From: Azadirachta indica
Lineage: Eukaryota; Streptophyta; Magnoliopsida; Sapindales; Meliaceae
DNA length: 64,000 nt
Assembly (NCBI GenBank): GCA_022749755.1
Contig: CM040446.1
Span: 17,667,609-17,731,608, forward strand
Direction: 5' to 3'
The first letter of the stretch is position 1, and the number at the start of each line of letters is the position of its first letter. Below are positions 60,801 through 64,000 of the stretch, one piece after another. Position numbers and translations under genes: made by a program. The notes beneath the pieces were generated by a model. It was not told the origin of the DNA, searched no databases, and saw only the letters and a list, made by a program, of their open reading frames with translations.

Positions 60801-63800
60801 ATAATTATATTATCTACACTTCAAATAGATTAAGTTATGAAATGGGCGATACTTGTGTATCTTTTTGTATTGACTTAGGATTGGGATAAGTGTAGGATGC
60901 AAGGATAATGTGTTTGTGTGATGTGTCCCATGCATGTAATTATTATCATTATAATTAATCGTTGCTACATACCTGGCCGCCAACAACAGGAGCTATATAT
61001 TAATTGAGTACAAAATTGAAATCCTCATATTCATAAATAAATTAATTAATTGTTAATTATGCTATATATGTAAATTTCAAGATTTAGAGTAATTTTATTT
61101 TATTTTTTAGAAAAAAAAAGAAATTATTGAATTTTTTTTATAGGTTTGAAAAACAAATCGTATGTGGAGACAATAGTTTTAGGACACTTGAGTGCATATA
61201 ATATACGATACTATAATGACTGCGAACAACACTCTCTTTGATAAGTCATTATCCGGTCCCCTACACCTAACCCCAGCTGCATGCATTACTTACACATACA
61301 TTTTGTTCCATGCGGGGGCACAGTTAAAAATAAATAATTAAACAGTTAAAATATTTAAAAAGTAAAATTAATTTATTAATATTTTAAAAATATTTAATAA
61401 ATTATAACCATAAATAATTAGCTTTGCAAAACTGCAGAATTTAAACTATATATAAATCTGAGTAGGTTTAAATTCTAAATACTATAATAAATTGTAAAAT
61501 TTATATTATATAGTTTTTTTTTTAACTGAATAATAGCAAGGTAAATAAATAAAGATTATCATATGTTAATAAATAAGATTATCATTTTATGAGCCAGTAA
61601 TTAATTTCTTTAATTAGGATTCAATCAATATTTTATTTTCTAATCATCTCTTAATTAAATTCAGGACCAATCGCATGGTTAATTGGTAATTGTCTTTCAT
61701 GAAATAACATGGCCCATACAGACAGGTTTTCTAACTAAGAAATCGATTTCATCACTAATTAATAACCTAACCTTATCACTTTCAAATTAAGCAATTTTTT
61801 GTAATAACTATAGATTGCATGCCCTTGTTAATAATAATAGTTACTAATATTATGTTTTTATTATGGATTAATAGAAAATTAACTAAAATAGCAAGCGTAA
61901 TTTAATGAGAATTTTTGTTTTTTCTTTATTTTCTTCATTTTTTTATTAAAATTCTATCAATCAAGTTGTAAATAAAATATAATAACAAGTACCATGGAAT
62001 CTCGTTTATAGATTTGCCTGACTCTGAATAAATAATAATAAAGATTTAAAAACAAAAGCAAGATCAAGTCTAATCAGATCGTAGTACGATGATTATAATA
62101 TATAACATATTATGAACGAACAATGATAAGTTGATTGATGTTGACTCCCCGTGACTCTATTATTATTAAAAGGTAATTACATTTATTTTATTTAATAATA
62201 TCTTAAAGAGAAAGGTAAAACATATTCTATTTGGTTTACATCTGAAGTCAGTCTTCCCAGTTGAGGAAAAAATATAATAATAACACTATTAAAATCTAGG
62301 GTTCCTGCTATGTTATTCAGTGATTAATTACAAATTTAATTTATTCTGAGAAATTAAATTTCGTATCTAAATATTTTATACGACCAAGATTTGACCTTAA
62401 TGCAATATTTTTAATGACTTAATTGTGTTAAGGTTGAAATAACAAGTAAGAATGATATTCTTACTGATTTTGATCAGTGGACTGTTATAATTAATTTATA
62501 AAATTGTATTTACGTGTTTTCGTTATATAAGCAAATTATGAATGTTATCATCATGTTCACTCTGATCAACTGATTAGAGCATAATAATTATATTTAAATT
62601 TTCTTATTTGAGTAATATCTCAAAGAAATTAAGTATATTAAATTATAAATTAACTATGCATAGTAGATTTAAGAGGTAATTAATTAATGAGATAAATACA
62701 TTATAAAATTGTTCATTCCAATTAAAACAAGTTCTCAAAATAAATTAAGGAAAAAATACCCAAAATAGTGGTACGTTATAACAGAATTAATTACTCAATT
62801 TAAAAACTTTGTTAATTAATAGAATTCTGACTAAAAAAACAGTAGTATTATGCATTAATTAATTTATATAAATTAAATATAAATATTACAGAAATTAAAG
62901 CCATGAAATATGGTTAAATTGAGATTCCCGATTAATTCCATTCAAACCGCAACCAAGACAGAAGGGTCAACTTTGTAATTAAAGCGCACGTGCGACTGAT
63001 TACGAGCAAAAGTATATTATTAACTCCAATCCATGCAACAGACGCAGATCTTTTACTAAGTTCACCCCAGATTTTTTAATATATATTACATTTTATAATA
63101 ATAAATATAACTATTCCTGAAGTAAGCTGTTCAATTTTATTTATAAATCCGATATTAGAATATAATAATAGGTCCGGTATTATATATATTTACAGTTTTA
63201 CTTTAATGAATTGACATTAATTAGTTAAGAAGTGATGATTAAGTAATTAATGTAATAAAATTGCGTTGCTAGATCTAAGGTCTCCCAGTTTCCAACCACA
63301 TAAAATAATCAAATATTGAATTTAATAAATGAATATAGAATAATGAAAGTAATATTATAATATTAAAATATTAAAATATCATAGTAAGAATAAAAAAAAT
63401 GGTCCGTGAAGAACTGACCGGGGCGGGTCCTTTCTATTTATTTCCCATTGTATGTTGCCACTCCGCCACAGCTAGCTTCCTTCCTACTTTTATCGTGAAA
63501 CTTTGACCTTCCTACAATTTTTATATTTATTATTTACAAGAAAATTTTTAAAAAATTTATAGGTATCAGTGAAAAATTAATCTTTTTCAAACTCTAAAAT
63601 AAATAAATAAATTTATTTTTGATTTTCTAAGAATTTCATAAAAATTTTCAAATTGATACAAAATAATTATAAAAAATAAATTTTCATTCACAAATTAAAA
63701 TTTAAATGTGAATATATCTATTTAAGTTAATTAAATATATTTTTTAAAAAAAATTAAATTAATCATTTTTATGAACAAAAAATTAGACTATTAGAGATTA

Positions 63801-64000
63801 TAAAAAAATGTGATAATAAGGATTTTTTTACTATTAATAAGTTGTTATAAATTTTTTTATTATTTTAATAATAGTAAACAAAATAAATTATAAGAATTTT
63901 GTAAAGTTAAAAATTAATGTCCAAGGTTTTTTTTTTAGAATATTACAAATACAAATTAATAATATTATATTAAAAATTTATTAAGAGTCTTGATAAATTT
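57877..64000. other. AT-rich intergenic DNA without recognisable genes
   Basis: About 6.1 kb of very AT-rich sequence with many poly-A/T tracts and TA repeats (also near 60475-60490 and 60690-60711). I see no ORF with family resemblance, no mature plant microRNA sequence that I know, and no tRNA-like cloverleaf. Small GC-richer islands at 59748-59790 and 63405-63480 have no assignable function. Confidence 0.5.
59575..59598. repeat. (AT)n microsatellite
   Basis: About twelve uninterrupted AT units in the distal intergenic region. Confidence 0.95.

Noticed and set aside
1..64000. A previously undescribed multi-gene system (defence island, biosynthetic cluster)
   Set aside because: The genes present are unrelated housekeeping and organelle-RNA genes; no cluster logic links them. 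The unusual signals are repeats, TE structure and the assembly duplication.

Overview
The window reads as nuclear DNA of a dicotyledonous plant. The genes have many short GT-AG introns in AT-rich intergenic DNA. It encodes plant-type PPR proteins (one with a DYW domain) and a HOBBIT-type CDC27, and it carries Mutator-like (MULE) and MITE debris. A Citrus-like rosid is my guess from general resemblance only. No rRNA, tRNA, CRISPR or bacterial-style structure was seen.

Layout. Positions 1-6400 are a near-identical copy of 25282-31690 and end exactly at a 100-N gap (6401-6500). The copy holds the far 3' flank of a PP1-regulator gene, a degenerate 4.5-kb MULE with a MuDR transposase relic, and the left end of a second, non-autonomous MULE. 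After the gap come a dead lachrymatory-factor-synthase-like gene (6867-7371, +), a 16-exon CDC27B/HOBBIT gene (7992-16115, -), a PPR gene (18748-20187, -), a 6-exon SDS22/PPP1R7-like LRR gene (21648-24994, +), the second copy of the MULE block, a 23-exon STT3A gene (32640-41980, +), a 5-exon DUF810/Munc13-homology gene (43418-47719, -) and an intronless PPR-DYW gene (50751-52844, +). From 52845 to the end I found no protein-coding gene, only simple repeats, a MITE-like element and a GC-richer patch with four ACGT boxes.

Exon structures were built by hand from splice sites and frame continuity. They close without internal stops for CDC27B (756 aa), the LRR protein (334 aa), STT3A (783 aa) and the DUF810 protein (979 aa).

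The genes are ordinary housekeeping functions: cell-cycle ubiquitination, PP1 regulation, N-glycosylation, trafficking and organelle RNA processing. The more interesting material is the duplicated MULE block with its iterated TTTYGATCAC motif, the TE-split PPP1R7-STT3A pair (adjacent in Arabidopsis as At5g19680-At5g19690), the GC-AG intron, and the probable haplotype/assembly duplication at the left edge.
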